Positions 45,517-53,659 of a stretch of 64,000 nucleotides of DNA are shown piece by piece. The stretch's first letter is position 1, and each line of letters starts with the position of its first letter. The DNA comes from Hydrogenophilus sp. (lineage in GTDB: Bacteria; Pseudomonadota; Gammaproteobacteria; Burkholderiales; Rhodocyclaceae): the NCBI GenBank assembly GCA_026416515.1, contig JAOAEZ010000001.1, positions 86,430-150,429 of the forward strand, written 5' to 3'. A model generated the notes under the pieces. That model was not told the origin of the DNA, made no database searches, and worked only from the letters and a program-made list of their open reading frames with translations. Both the position numbers and the translations under genes were made by a program.

Positions 45517-46298
45517 GGGTGGGGGCACTGATCATCGGCGATGAGATCCTGTTGGGACGACGCGAGGATCTCCATTTGCGTTGGTTGATCGGGGCGCTTC
45601 GGGTCCGCGGGTTGCGTTTGAGGTGGGCGAGCTATGTGGGGGATGACCGCGCGGCGTTGACGGCGATATTGCGCCGCACCTTTGCAGAGGAGGCCGTGGT
45701 GTTTGCTTTCGGGGGGATCGGGGCAACTCCCGATGATCATACGCGCGCCGCTGCGGCGGCGGCATTGGAACGACCGCTGGTGCTTCATCCCGAGGCAGAG
45801 CGATTGATCCGCGCCCGCTTCGGGGCGGAGACAACTCCCGAGCGGTTGGAGATGGGGAGGTTCCCGGAGGGGGCAGAGATTATTCCCAACCCTTATAACC
45901 AGATCCCCGGCTTTAGCATTGAGCGTCACCATTTTGTTCCCGGTTTTCCTCGTATGGCGTGGCCAATGGTGGAGTGGGTTTTGGATCGCTACTATCGGGA
46001 GGAGTTTGGAGAGGATTGGACGGAGGGACATGTGGTGGCATGGGATGTGCGAGAGGGAGAACTGTTGCCGTTGATGGCGTCGCTGACGGCGCAGTTTCCC
46101 GCCGCAACGCTTTTTTCGTTGCCAACATTGAAAGAGGATGCAGGGGGAAGGTGGCGTTTGGAGTTGGGATTCCGTGGTCCGCGGGAGGTGGTGGCTGAGG
46201 CATTGGCCGCGTTGCGCGTCGAGCTGCGGGCGCGGGGTGTGGTGTTTGAGGAGGGGAGCGAGCGAGTGGAGGAAGAGGGACCAAATCCCTCTCCTTAG
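45513..46298 (+). CDS. CinA-like molybdopterin-binding-fold protein
   Basis: 261 residues starting MRVGALIIGDEILLGRREDLH. The N-terminal MoaB/CinA fold contains GDEIL and GGIGATPDDHTR (the GGxGxTxDD motif). The usual C-terminal nicotinamide deamidase domain is absent; a short C-terminal alpha/beta region takes its place. It may be a nucleotide-cleaving stand-alone domain. It is coupled to the EI24 gene, and its stop overlaps the convergent glycosyltransferase by 4 bp. Confidence 0.88.
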   Translation: MRVGALIIGDEILLGRREDLHLRWLIGALRVRGLRLRWASYVGDDRAALTAILRRTFAEEAVVFAFGGIGATPDDHTRAAAAAALERPLVLHPEAERLIRARFGAETTPERLEMGRFPEGAEIIPNPYNQIPGFSIERHHFVPGFPRMAWPMVEWVLDRYYREEFGEDWTEGHVVAWDVREGELLPLMASLTAQFPAATLFSLPTLKEDAGGRWRLELGFRGPREVVAEALAALRVELRARGVVFEEGSERVEEEGPNPSP

Positions 46299-47554
46299 GA
46301 AACGAGCCCTTCAGCCCATGCGATTTGCCGCGGTAGCGAGACGGTGGTGAGGTCATAGTGGGTTTGAACATGATGTCTGGCTTGTTGACCAAGCCGGTGT
46401 CGCTCGGCAGGAGCGTCGAGGAGCTTGCAGATCGCATCGACAAGAGCGGCGGAGTCGAAGAAGGGGACTAACCAGCCCGTTTCGGCGTGGGTGATGACTT
46501 CGCGGACGGGGGTGGTATCGCTGGCTACAATCGCACAGCCCAGGCTCATCGCTTCGAGAAGGCTCCAGGAGAGGACGAAAGGGTAGGTGAGATAGACGTG
46601 TACGGTAGCGGTTTGAAGGAGGGAGACGAGCGCAGAGTAGGGGAGATACCCGAGGAAATGGACGCGCTCCCAGTCGCTGTCTGAGATCTGTGGGCGAATT
46701 TCTGCGGTGAGGATGTCCCGCCAGCTGGTGTGCCCCCCATACCGCTGCGGGTCTGGGGGGGCGCCGTAGGAGACGCTATTTCCACCGACGATAAGGACGC
46801 GAGCGGTGGGCCGACGACGAAGAAGCTCGGGAAGGGCGCGCGCGAAGATGTGCCAGCCGCGATAGGGTTCGAGGTTGCGGTTGACAAAGGTGATGAGTTC
46901 GTCGCGGCGGGTGAGAAGGTGACGCGTCCCGGCGTGCGTGGTCAGAGTGATCGTGGCGTTGGGGTTGGGGGTAAGAGAAACGGTGTCGATCCCGTCGTGG
47001 ATCACGGTGATTTTGGAGCGAAAGCGGTTGGGAAAAGTGCTCGCTTGCCAGTGGGTGGGGCTGATCCCAGCGTCGGCGATTTCAAAGTGATGGAGGTTGT
47101 TGCTGTTTTTGAGACGCAGCCGACAGGCTTCCGCCGGATCGGCGCGGTCAAATTCGGGGTCAAAGCCGACGTCGGCACCCGTGGGGTGATAGTAGAACTC
47201 ACAGTAGATGGCAAGCTTGGCGGTAGGCCAAACCTCCTTGACGAAAAGGCTTTCGCCCCACCCGGGGTGGGCGATGATGAGGTCAGGGGTAAAGCCGTCG
47301 GCGGCGATTTGCCGAGCATGGCGGTAAAAGGCTTCGGCGCGAATGACCTTCGCTTCGAAGTCAGAAACCCAAGGATGCACGTTGGGGGTGGTGCCGCGGG
47401 CGACGGTGTAGGGGAGGATACGAACCCCTTTCCAAGTGGAGGGGGGAACTTTTTGAAGAGTGGTGGCCACCACGGTGTGGCCGCGGGCCGCAAGCGCCGG
47501 AGCGAGGTGCCTGAATTGGCCGGGGAAGTTTTGGTGGATAAAGAGAATGTTCAT
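46295..47554 (-). CDS. Glycosyltransferase, family 4 type
   Basis: 419 residues starting MNILFIHQNFPGQFRHLAPAL, a GT-B fold. The C-terminal half has FVNRNLEPYRGW, a donor-binding region and EAMSLGCAIVASDTTPVREVI, typical of GT4 enzymes. The acceptor is unknown; exopolysaccharide or surface glycan synthesis is plausible. It stands alone between unrelated genes. The frame is open 66 codons upstream, but no ribosome-binding site supports that. Confidence 0.9.
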   Translation of the reverse strand: MNILFIHQNFPGQFRHLAPALAARGHTVVATTLQKVPPSTWKGVRILPYTVARGTTPNVHPWVSDFEAKVIRAEAFYRHARQIAADGFTPDLIIAHPGWGESLFVKEVWPTAKLAIYCEFYYHPTGADVGFDPEFDRADPAEACRLRLKNSNNLHHFEIADAGISPTHWQASTFPNRFRSKITVIHDGIDTVSLTPNPNATITLTTHAGTRHLLTRRDELITFVNRNLEPYRGWHIFARALPELLRRRPTARVLIVGGNSVSYGAPPDPQRYGGHTSWRDILTAEIRPQISDSDWERVHFLGYLPYSALVSLLQTATVHVYLTYPFVLSWSLLEAMSLGCAIVASDTTPVREVITHAETGWLVPFFDSAALVDAICKLLDAPAERHRLGQQARHHVQTHYDLTTVSLPRQIAWAEGLVS

Positions 47555-47690
47555 CGAGGAGATGGGGTGAGAGAGAGCGCATTGTAACGTAGGAGGGGGA
47601 AGTTTCAGAGGGTTGGCGGGAAAGGGCGATTGAGAAGAAGGGTTCGAGAAGGAGCTAGAATCGTCGCTTTTTGTTTCAGGAGGGTTTCCA

Positions 47691-48131
47691 GTGACCGAGT
47701 TGCCTGAAAAACAGCCTGCGTTGCGGGTGGTGCCGATGCCGGCTGATCTCAATCCGGCAGGGTGTGTGTTCGGGGGATGGGTGATGGCGATGGTGGATGT
47801 GGCAGGTTCCTTGCCAGCACGCCGCCGCGCCCGCGGCCGCGTAGCAACAGTGGCAGTCGATCGCTTTGTGTTTAAGGGGCCGATCTTGGTAGGGGATGTG
47901 GTGAGCTTTTACGCCGAGGTGGTGGCCGTCGGACGAACTTCGGTGACCGTAGAGGTGGAGGTCTACGCCGAACGCCATCCCGCGTTGGCTGTGGTGGTAA
48001 AGGTGGCTGAGGCGCGATTGACCTATGTAGCGGTCGATGAGAGAGGCTATAAGCGGTTGCTGCCGCCGGAGAAGGAGCTGTCGGGGATGCCGGCAGCAGG
48101 TGGGAAGAGGCAAGAGCATCACTCAGGGTAG
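47691..48131 (+). CDS. Acyl-CoA thioesterase (YciA-like hotdog fold)
   Basis: 146 residues with GTG start behind CAGGAGGGT. LNPAGCVFGGWVMAMVDVAGSLPA (shown in part: GCVFGGWVMAMVDVAG) and VDRFVFKGPILVGD are the hotdog active-site signatures of YciA-type enzymes, which hydrolyse short- to long-chain acyl-CoAs. The 3' end overlaps the convergent SpmAB gene by 13 bp. Confidence 0.94.
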   Translation: MTELPEKQPALRVVPMPADLNPAGCVFGGWVMAMVDVAGSLPARRRARGRVATVAVDRFVFKGPILVGDVVSFYAEVVAVGRTSVTVEVEVYAERHPALAVVVKVAEARLTYVAVDERGYKRLLPPEKELSGMPAAGGKRQEHHSG

Positions 48132-49459
48132 AGCTGATGAACGATCCAAACCGAGGCACCGATGCCAGCAAGGTCGGCGAGGAGGGCAGCAGCGAGGGTG
48201 TGGCGAACGCGGGTAATGCCCACCGCACCGAAGTAAACGGCCAAGACGTAAAAGGTGGTTTCGGTGGAACCTTGAATGGTGGAGACGATCCAGCCGACCT
48301 TAGTGTCGGGGCCGGTGGCAGGGTCAGCCATGATTCCAGCCATTACCGCGTAAGCGCCTGATCCGGAGAGGGGGCGAAGGAGCGCCATGGGGAGCGCTTC
48401 GGGGGGGAGACCAAGAGGGGTGGTGAGCGGGGAGAGAGAGGCGATGAGGTAGGTAAGCGCACCGCTGGCGCGCAGCATGGCGATCGCGACGAGAATGGCG
48501 ACGAGGTAGGGAATAATGCGTTGGGCGACCGTGAATCCTTCTTTAGCACCTTCGATGAAGGTTTCGTAAACGGGAATACGCCGCCACCAGCCAAAGAGGA
48601 GAAAAAGGAGAACGAGCGTGGGGAGAAGCCAGGCGGTGAAGCGGGATCCCCATAGGGCCGCCAGAGTGACGAGAAGCACAAGGATAGCAAAGAAGAGGAG
48701 AGGGGCCCAAGCGGGGAGAGGAGGGATCGGTTCGAGAGGCTCTTCAGGGGAGGGGAAGGCGGGGGACCGAGGAGAGGAGGGAGAAGAGGAGAGGGGAGTG
48801 GCGGAGTTAACGTTAACAGGGGAGAGAGGAGCCGAGGAAGAGGGAGGAGGGGGGGAAGAGGGAGGGGGAAAAAGGCGACCTAGGAGCGTTGCGGCGATAA
48901 AGGCGGTGAGGGTCGAGATGGTAGTGGCGAAAAGGGTGGTGGGAAGGATCGCAGCCGGTTCCGCCGAGCCGAGAGTGGCGCGCAGGGCGATGACGCCCGT
49001 GGGAAGAAGGGTGAGGCCGGAGGTATTGATCGCAAGAAACATGGCCATCGCGTTGGTGGCGGTTCCTGGGTGGGGGTTGAGGCGATTGAGGGCTTCCATA
49101 GCGCGAATGCCAAAAGGGGTGGCGGCGTTCCCTAGTCCCAGCATGTTGGCGGCAAAATTCATCACCATCGCACCCATCGCAGGGTGGTCGCGCGGAACGT
49201 CAGGAAAGAGCCGGGTCATGATCGGTTGGAGGAGACGGGCAAGGAGGCGCAGAAGCCCCCCTGCTTCAGCGACCTTAGTAAGACCGAGAAAGAGGCTCAT
49301 CGCTCCGATTAGCCCCAACGCAAGGGTGACCGCTTGCTGCGCCCCCTCAAGGAGGGCTTTGCCGAGAGTCTGCATCGCGCCCGGCCGGTCGGTAAGGTCG
49401 TGCCAGGCAGCTACAGCATAAGCGAACAGGACGAGGATGAGAAAGATGCGGTTCATCAT
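48119..49459 (-). CDS. SpmA-SpmB fusion (nucleoside recognition / gate domain) membrane protein
   Basis: 446 residues. The N-terminal half equals SpmA (MGAMVMNFAANMLGLGNAATPFG) and the C-terminal half SpmB (RPLSGSGAYAVMAGIM, STIQGSTETTFYVLAVYFG). A ~50-residue Pro/Ser linker (about 198-248) joins them. In Bacillus spmA and spmB affect spore core dehydration; in Proteobacteria the fused form is common and its transport substrate unknown. Start at 49459 or the next ATG (49456). Confidence 0.92.
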   Translation of the reverse strand: MMNRIFLILVLFAYAVAAWHDLTDRPGAMQTLGKALLEGAQQAVTLALGLIGAMSLFLGLTKVAEAGGLLRLLARLLQPIMTRLFPDVPRDHPAMGAMVMNFAANMLGLGNAATPFGIRAMEALNRLNPHPGTATNAMAMFLAINTSGLTLLPTGVIALRATLGSAEPAAILPTTLFATTISTLTAFIAATLLGRLFPPPSSPPPPSSSAPLSPVNVNSATPLSSSPSSPRSPAFPSPEEPLEPIPPLPAWAPLLFFAILVLLVTLAALWGSRFTAWLLPTLVLLFLLFGWWRRIPVYETFIEGAKEGFTVAQRIIPYLVAILVAIAMLRASGALTYLIASLSPLTTPLGLPPEALPMALLRPLSGSGAYAVMAGIMADPATGPDTKVGWIVSTIQGSTETTFYVLAVYFGAVGITRVRHTLAAALLADLAGIGASVWIVHQLYPE

Positions 49460-49557
49460 CGAGGGCGAATTATCGCCACAAACGCGCTTTTTTTTCTCGT
49501 TGCGCTAAGAGAGGGAGAGGGTAAGATGGGATACAGGAGTATCGATGGGAGCGAACC

Positions 49558-50052
49558 ATGACGGCGTTCGTGGTTGCGGTGATGGTTTCAGCGCTCGCTT
49601 GGTTGGCGTTTGAGGGATGGTGGTGGGTGAAAAATGGCCGTAATGGAAGCGCGACATTGCGCCATAGATTTGCCGCAGAGCTAGACGAGAGGGCCTGGCA
49701 GCAGGAGGCGAAGCGGCTGCAGGTGATGATCACCACGCAGCAGCAGCAGTTGTCCCATTTGCAGGATGAGGTCGCCGCATTGCGAGTGGTCGTGGGGGCG
49801 TTGGAGCGCCATCAGCGTTCGACAGAGGAGGAGCACGCCGCAAAGAGCAGCAGCGGCGAAGAGAGGGGGGCAAGTAAAACTAAACCGAGCGGACAAATCG
49901 CCGAGTTGATTTCGCCCGAATATGCCGAGCCGCTGACATTGGCGCGGCGCGGCGCTAGCCCCGAGGAATTGGTAGCTCGTTGCGGGGTGACGCTGTCCGA
50001 GGCGCAATTGATCTGCGCCCTCGCCGCCCGTCGATCGACCCAATCCCCTTGA
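49558..50052 (+). CDS. DUF2802 protein with N-terminal membrane anchor
   Basis: 164 residues: membrane helix (about 5-25), a coiled coil (about 45-90, QQQQLSHLQDEVAALR) and the C-terminal DUF2802 motif ISPEYAEPLTLARRGASPEELVARCGVTLSEAQLI. The family is frequently near flagellar genes, and here it precedes fliW. Function unknown. Confidence 0.85.
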   Translation: MTAFVVAVMVSALAWLAFEGWWWVKNGRNGSATLRHRFAAELDERAWQQEAKRLQVMITTQQQQLSHLQDEVAALRVVVGALERHQRSTEEEHAAKSSSGEERGASKTKPSGQIAELISPEYAEPLTLARRGASPEELVARCGVTLSEAQLICALAARRSTQSP

Positions 50053-50078
50053 CGGAATCTCCCTATTTCAGGTATAAT
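50049..50078 (+). promoter_or_regulatory. Sigma-70 promoter of fliW
   Basis: TTGACG (50049-50054), an 18-nt spacer, TATAAT (50073-50078). The -35 overlaps the DUF2802 stop codon. The predicted leader to the fliW ATG is about 31 nt. Confidence 0.8.
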
Positions 50079-50115
50079 AAAAAGAAGGGGTTTGTTAGCG
50101 GCGAAGGAGGGCGCG

Positions 50116-50550
50116 ATGCGGTTAAATAGTCCGATCTTCGGCGAGCTCGATGTGAGCGACGATAAAGTGATCGAGTTTCCGAAAGGATTGCCGGGGCTTC
50201 CGGGGTTAACCCGTTTTGTGTTGGTGCACGAGGCGCGTGAGGAGGGACTGCCGCGGGTCTATATGTTGCAATCGGTGGACGATCCAGAGGTGGCGATGTC
50301 GTTGGTGAGCCCCGATGCGTTGGGAGTGCGCTACGAGTTGGAGTTGACCGACGAGGAGGTGGCAGTTTTGCAGGTCAGCTCGCCCGAGGAGTTGGCATTG
50401 GCGGTGGTGGTGCGACGCGACGAGGAGAGCCCCGAGAATCGGGGTTTGCGCGCTAATTTCATGGGGCCAATCTTAATTAATCCTAACAGTCGTAAGGGAT
50501 TACAGAAGGTGCTCGACCACTTCACATGTGATGTGGTGATCCACGGGTGA
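50116..50550 (+). CDS. fliW: Flagellar assembly factor FliW
   Basis: 144 residues. FGELDVSDDKVIEFPKGLPG at the N-terminus and a C-terminal ILINPNSRKGLQKVL are family hallmarks. FliW binds flagellin and antagonises CsrA translational repression. No csrA or flagellar gene is in the window. ATG 50116 follows GAAGGAGGG; the 50092 start would place that site inside the gene. Confidence 0.93.
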   Translation: MRLNSPIFGELDVSDDKVIEFPKGLPGLPGLTRFVLVHEAREEGLPRVYMLQSVDDPEVAMSLVSPDALGVRYELELTDEEVAVLQVSSPEELALAVVVRRDEESPENRGLRANFMGPILINPNSRKGLQKVLDHFTCDVVIHG

Positions 50551-50554
50551 AGCG

Positions 50555-50935
50555 ATGAAACGGGCGATTTCGACGCGGGGAGCGCCGCAGGCGATCGGCG
50601 CTTACGCGCAGGCAGTAAGGGCAGGCGATTTCGTTTTCGTCTCAGGACAGCTCGGGATGGATCCGGAGACAATGGAGCTTGCCGACGGTTTCGAGGCTCA
50701 ATGTCGGCAGATGTTCGCCAATTTGACAGAGATCGCAGTCGCCGCTGGATCGAGCCTCGCCGATGCAGTAAAACTGACCATTTTCTTGACCGACCTCGGG
50801 AATTTTCCAACTCTTAACGCGGTGATGGCCGAGTTTGTTCCCGAGCCGTTTCCCGCACGCGCTACCGTTGAGGTAAGCGCATTGCCGCGCGGGGCGCTGG
50901 TGGAGGCCGACGCAATCCTCTTCGTGCAACGGTGA
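50555..50935 (+). CDS. ridA: RidA-family enamine/imine deaminase
   Basis: 126 residues. GAYAQAVRAGDFVFVSGQLGMDP and the C-terminal FPARATVEVSALPRGALVE with the catalytic Arg mark an active RidA, here written in two parts. It hydrolyses reactive 2-aminoacrylate-type intermediates. It follows fliW by 4 bp and overlaps recG by GTGA. Confidence 0.95.
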   Translation: MKRAISTRGAPQAIGAYAQAVRAGDFVFVSGQLGMDPETMELADGFEAQCRQMFANLTEIAVAAGSSLADAVKLTIFLTDLGNFPTLNAVMAEFVPEPFPARATVEVSALPRGALVEADAILFVQR

Positions 50936-53013
50936 CGGCAGCGCCTCCACCGCGTTCACCCTTGGCTGGGTGGCCCGGGATCGGGGAGGCGTCGATAGCG
51001 CGGTTGGTCCGCTTGGGGGTGAGACGCCCCGAGGATTTCCTGGGGTTGATACCGCTTCGTTATGAGGATTGGACACGGGTGACGCCGATCGGCGCCCTGC
51101 AGGTGGGTACCACCGCGTTGGTGGAGGGGGAGGTGGTCGAGTGGCGCGAGGAGCCAACGCCGCGGCGAGGAGATAAACAGCTGATCGCGCGCTTGCGCGA
51201 CGATTCCGGAGTATTGGTCGGCCGTTGGATCCACTACTACCCGAGTACGATCGCCCAGTTGCGACGCGGTCGTTGGCGTTGGTACGGAGAGGTGCGGGCT
51301 CATTTCTACGGGGGGGTGGAGATGGTCCACCCGCGCTTGCTCGATCCGCGAAGGCCGCTGCCGACGACGCTGACCCCCGTCTATCCTACCGTGGAGGGAT
51401 TGAACCAGGGGCAACTGCGCCGTTGGGTGACGCGGGCTTTGATGTTGATCCCCTTGCGGGAGTGGCTTACGGCGCTCTCCGTGGACCCTGAGGTGAGGAA
51501 CGCGTTAGGGGAACTGCCGCCTTTACCCGAGGCATTGAGCGTGCTGCACCAGCCTCCCCCGGGGGTCGATCCACAGAGAGCTGAGTGGCAGGCAGCGCGC
51601 CGCCGCGTGGCCCTCGACGAGTTGGTGGCTCACCAGGCGGCTTTGCGCCGCGCCCGCTTGGAACGACAGGGCCAGCGGGGGGCAAGGGTCGAGGGCGCAG
51701 CGGCTGAGAAGGCGATGAGACGGTTAATCGCCCGTTTGCCTTTCGCATTGACAGGAGCTCAACAGCGGGCGATCGAAGAGGTGACGGTTGACTTGAGCGA
51801 GCATAGGCCGATGTACCGCTTGGTGGTCGGAGATGTGGGGAGCGGCAAAACGGTGGTGGCAGCCGCAGCATTGGCACGAGCGGTGGGAGGAGGGTTTCAG
51901 GGGGCTTTTGTCGCACCTACCGAACTTTTGGCACTCCAGCACGGTGTTCGATTGACTGAGTGGTTTGAGGGAATCGCGCCTGTAGCGCTCATCACCGCCG
52001 CAACGCCCGCTCGCGCGCGAAAGGTATGGCAGGAGCGATTGGCTGCCGGTGAGCCATTGGTGGTGGTGGGGACGCACGCTCTTTTCGAGGAAAAAACGCC
52101 TTTGCCACGCTTGGCGTTGGCCGTGGTCGATGAGCAGCATCGATTCGGGGTGCGCCAGCGAGCGCTGTTGCGGGCAAAGTGCGTCGAGTGGGTCCCCCAC
52201 CTGTTGATGATGTCGGCGACCCCGATCCCCAGATCGTTGGCGATGGCAGCGTTTGCTGAGCTCGATCTCTCGTTCCTCGATGAGAAACCGCCGGGACGCC
52301 AGCCGGTGACGACAACGCTGTTGCCGATGAGCCGCAGGAGGGAGTTGGTGCAGCGGTTGCGTCACTGGGTAGCCCAGGGACGACAGGCTTATTGGGTCTG
52401 CCCGCGCATCGAAGGAGAGGAGGAGGCATCGCTGAGCGCCGCAGCGGTGGTCTACGAGGAACTGGCCGAGGCTTTGCCAGAGGGAAAAGTGGCATTACTG
52501 CACGGCCGAATGCGCCCCATAGAGCGACAGCAGGTGATGACGGCGTTTGCACGCGGCGAGGTGGCAGTGCTGGTGGCTACGACCGTGGTGGAAGTGGGGG
52601 TCGATGTGCCAAACGCTGCGTTGATGGTGGTGGAACATGCCGAACGGTTCGGTTTGGCTCAGTTGCACCAGTTGCGAGGGCGGGTGGGAAGAGGGGGAGG
52701 GGAGTCGTTCTGTGTATTGGTCTACGCCGAGCCATTGCCGCCGCTGGCGCGCGAGCGGTTGAGCGCGTTGCGGCGCGAACATGACGGGTTTCGATTGGCG
52801 GAGCTCGATTTACGATTGCGGGGGCCAGGGGAGATCAACGGAGTAAGACAGAGCGGTTTGCCGCTGCTGCGGGTGGCCGATTTCGTCACCGATGAGGGAC
52901 TTTTGGGACCGGCCCAGCAGTTAGCCGATCGACTGTGGCGAGAGCAACCAGAGATCGCCGCCGAATTGGTGAGCCGCTGGGTGCCGGCGGCCGAGTGGGC
53001 CCCCCATGCGTGA
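50932..53013 (+). CDS. recG: ATP-dependent DNA helicase RecG
   Basis: 693 residues from GTG. An N-terminal wedge/OB domain (about 1-200), then Walker A GDVGSGKTVVA, DEQH box VVDEQHRFGV, MSATPIPRS, LHGRM and the C-terminal QLRGRVGRG. It reverses stalled forks and branch-migrates junctions. It is coupled to ridA by a GTGA overlap and to ubiC by an 8-bp overlap. Confidence 0.97.
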   Translation: MTAAPPPRSPLAGWPGIGEASIARLVRLGVRRPEDFLGLIPLRYEDWTRVTPIGALQVGTTALVEGEVVEWREEPTPRRGDKQLIARLRDDSGVLVGRWIHYYPSTIAQLRRGRWRWYGEVRAHFYGGVEMVHPRLLDPRRPLPTTLTPVYPTVEGLNQGQLRRWVTRALMLIPLREWLTALSVDPEVRNALGELPPLPEALSVLHQPPPGVDPQRAEWQAARRRVALDELVAHQAALRRARLERQGQRGARVEGAAAEKAMRRLIARLPFALTGAQQRAIEEVTVDLSEHRPMYRLVVGDVGSGKTVVAAAALARAVGGGFQGAFVAPTELLALQHGVRLTEWFEGIAPVALITAATPARARKVWQERLAAGEPLVVVGTHALFEEKTPLPRLALAVVDEQHRFGVRQRALLRAKCVEWVPHLLMMSATPIPRSLAMAAFAELDLSFLDEKPPGRQPVTTTLLPMSRRRELVQRLRHWVAQGRQAYWVCPRIEGEEEASLSAAAVVYEELAEALPEGKVALLHGRMRPIERQQVMTAFARGEVAVLVATTVVEVGVDVPNAALMVVEHAERFGLAQLHQLRGRVGRGGGESFCVLVYAEPLPPLARERLSALRREHDGFRLAELDLRLRGPGEINGVRQSGLPLLRVADFVTDEGLLGPAQQLADRLWREQPEIAAELVSRWVPAAEWAPHA

Positions 53014-53620
53014 GTTACCGAGGAGGATTCTTTCTACCACTGCCGGGGGAGCTCCCGCAATGGGACGGCGAGCACGGGGAGATTTGCCGCGAGAGTGGCA
53101 GAGTTGGTTGCTGGAAGAGGATTCTTTGACCGCCCGCTTACAAACGAGGGGAGGCCGCGTGGTAGTGATGCCGTTGTGGCAGAGACGAGCCGCGCTGTTG
53201 GCCGATGAGCGGCTCTTTTTTCAGGGAGAACGGCAGGGTTGGGTGCGGGAGGTGGTGCTGTTGGCCGATGGTCAACCAGTGGTGTTCGCTCGATCGGTGG
53301 TCCCTTCCGGAGGGGAGGCGGCGTGGCGGTTCTTTTTTCGGCTTGGTGAACGACCGCTGGGGACGGCGCTCTTTGCCGATCCGCGCGTGGTGCGCGAAGG
53401 GGTGCATCCGTTACGCCTTACGCCCCGCCACGCGCTGTGGCGGCGAGCGTGGTGGGGGTGGACGATGGCGCAGCGCGGAGAGAAAATAGGGGGCGATTCC
53501 ATCGCTGCGACATGGTGGGGGCGCCGCTCGCGCTTTTGGCGCGAGCGAGTGCCGCTTTTGGTTCAGGAAGTCTTTTTGCCTCCTTTTTTGCCGCTTTACC
53601 TTAAAAAGGGCGTGCTATGA
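53006..53620 (+). CDS. ubiC: Chorismate--pyruvate lyase
   Basis: 204 residues. WLLEEDSLTARL, REVVLLADGQPVVFARSVVP and the LGERPLGTALF region match UbiC; the Arg of the second motif and a later Glu form the active site. It releases pyruvate from chorismate to give 4-hydroxybenzoate, the substrate of UbiA encoded 1.7 kb downstream. The first ~30 residues exceed the E. coli enzyme. Confidence 0.92.
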   Translation: MRELPRRILSTTAGGAPAMGRRARGDLPREWQSWLLEEDSLTARLQTRGGRVVVMPLWQRRAALLADERLFFQGERQGWVREVVLLADGQPVVFARSVVPSGGEAAWRFFFRLGERPLGTALFADPRVVREGVHPLRLTPRHALWRRAWWGWTMAQRGEKIGGDSIAATWWGRRSRFWRERVPLLVQEVFLPPFLPLYLKKGVL

Positions 53621-53659
53621 TCGAAGGAGATAGAGAGAGCTGCCGCCTAGGAGAGCGCG

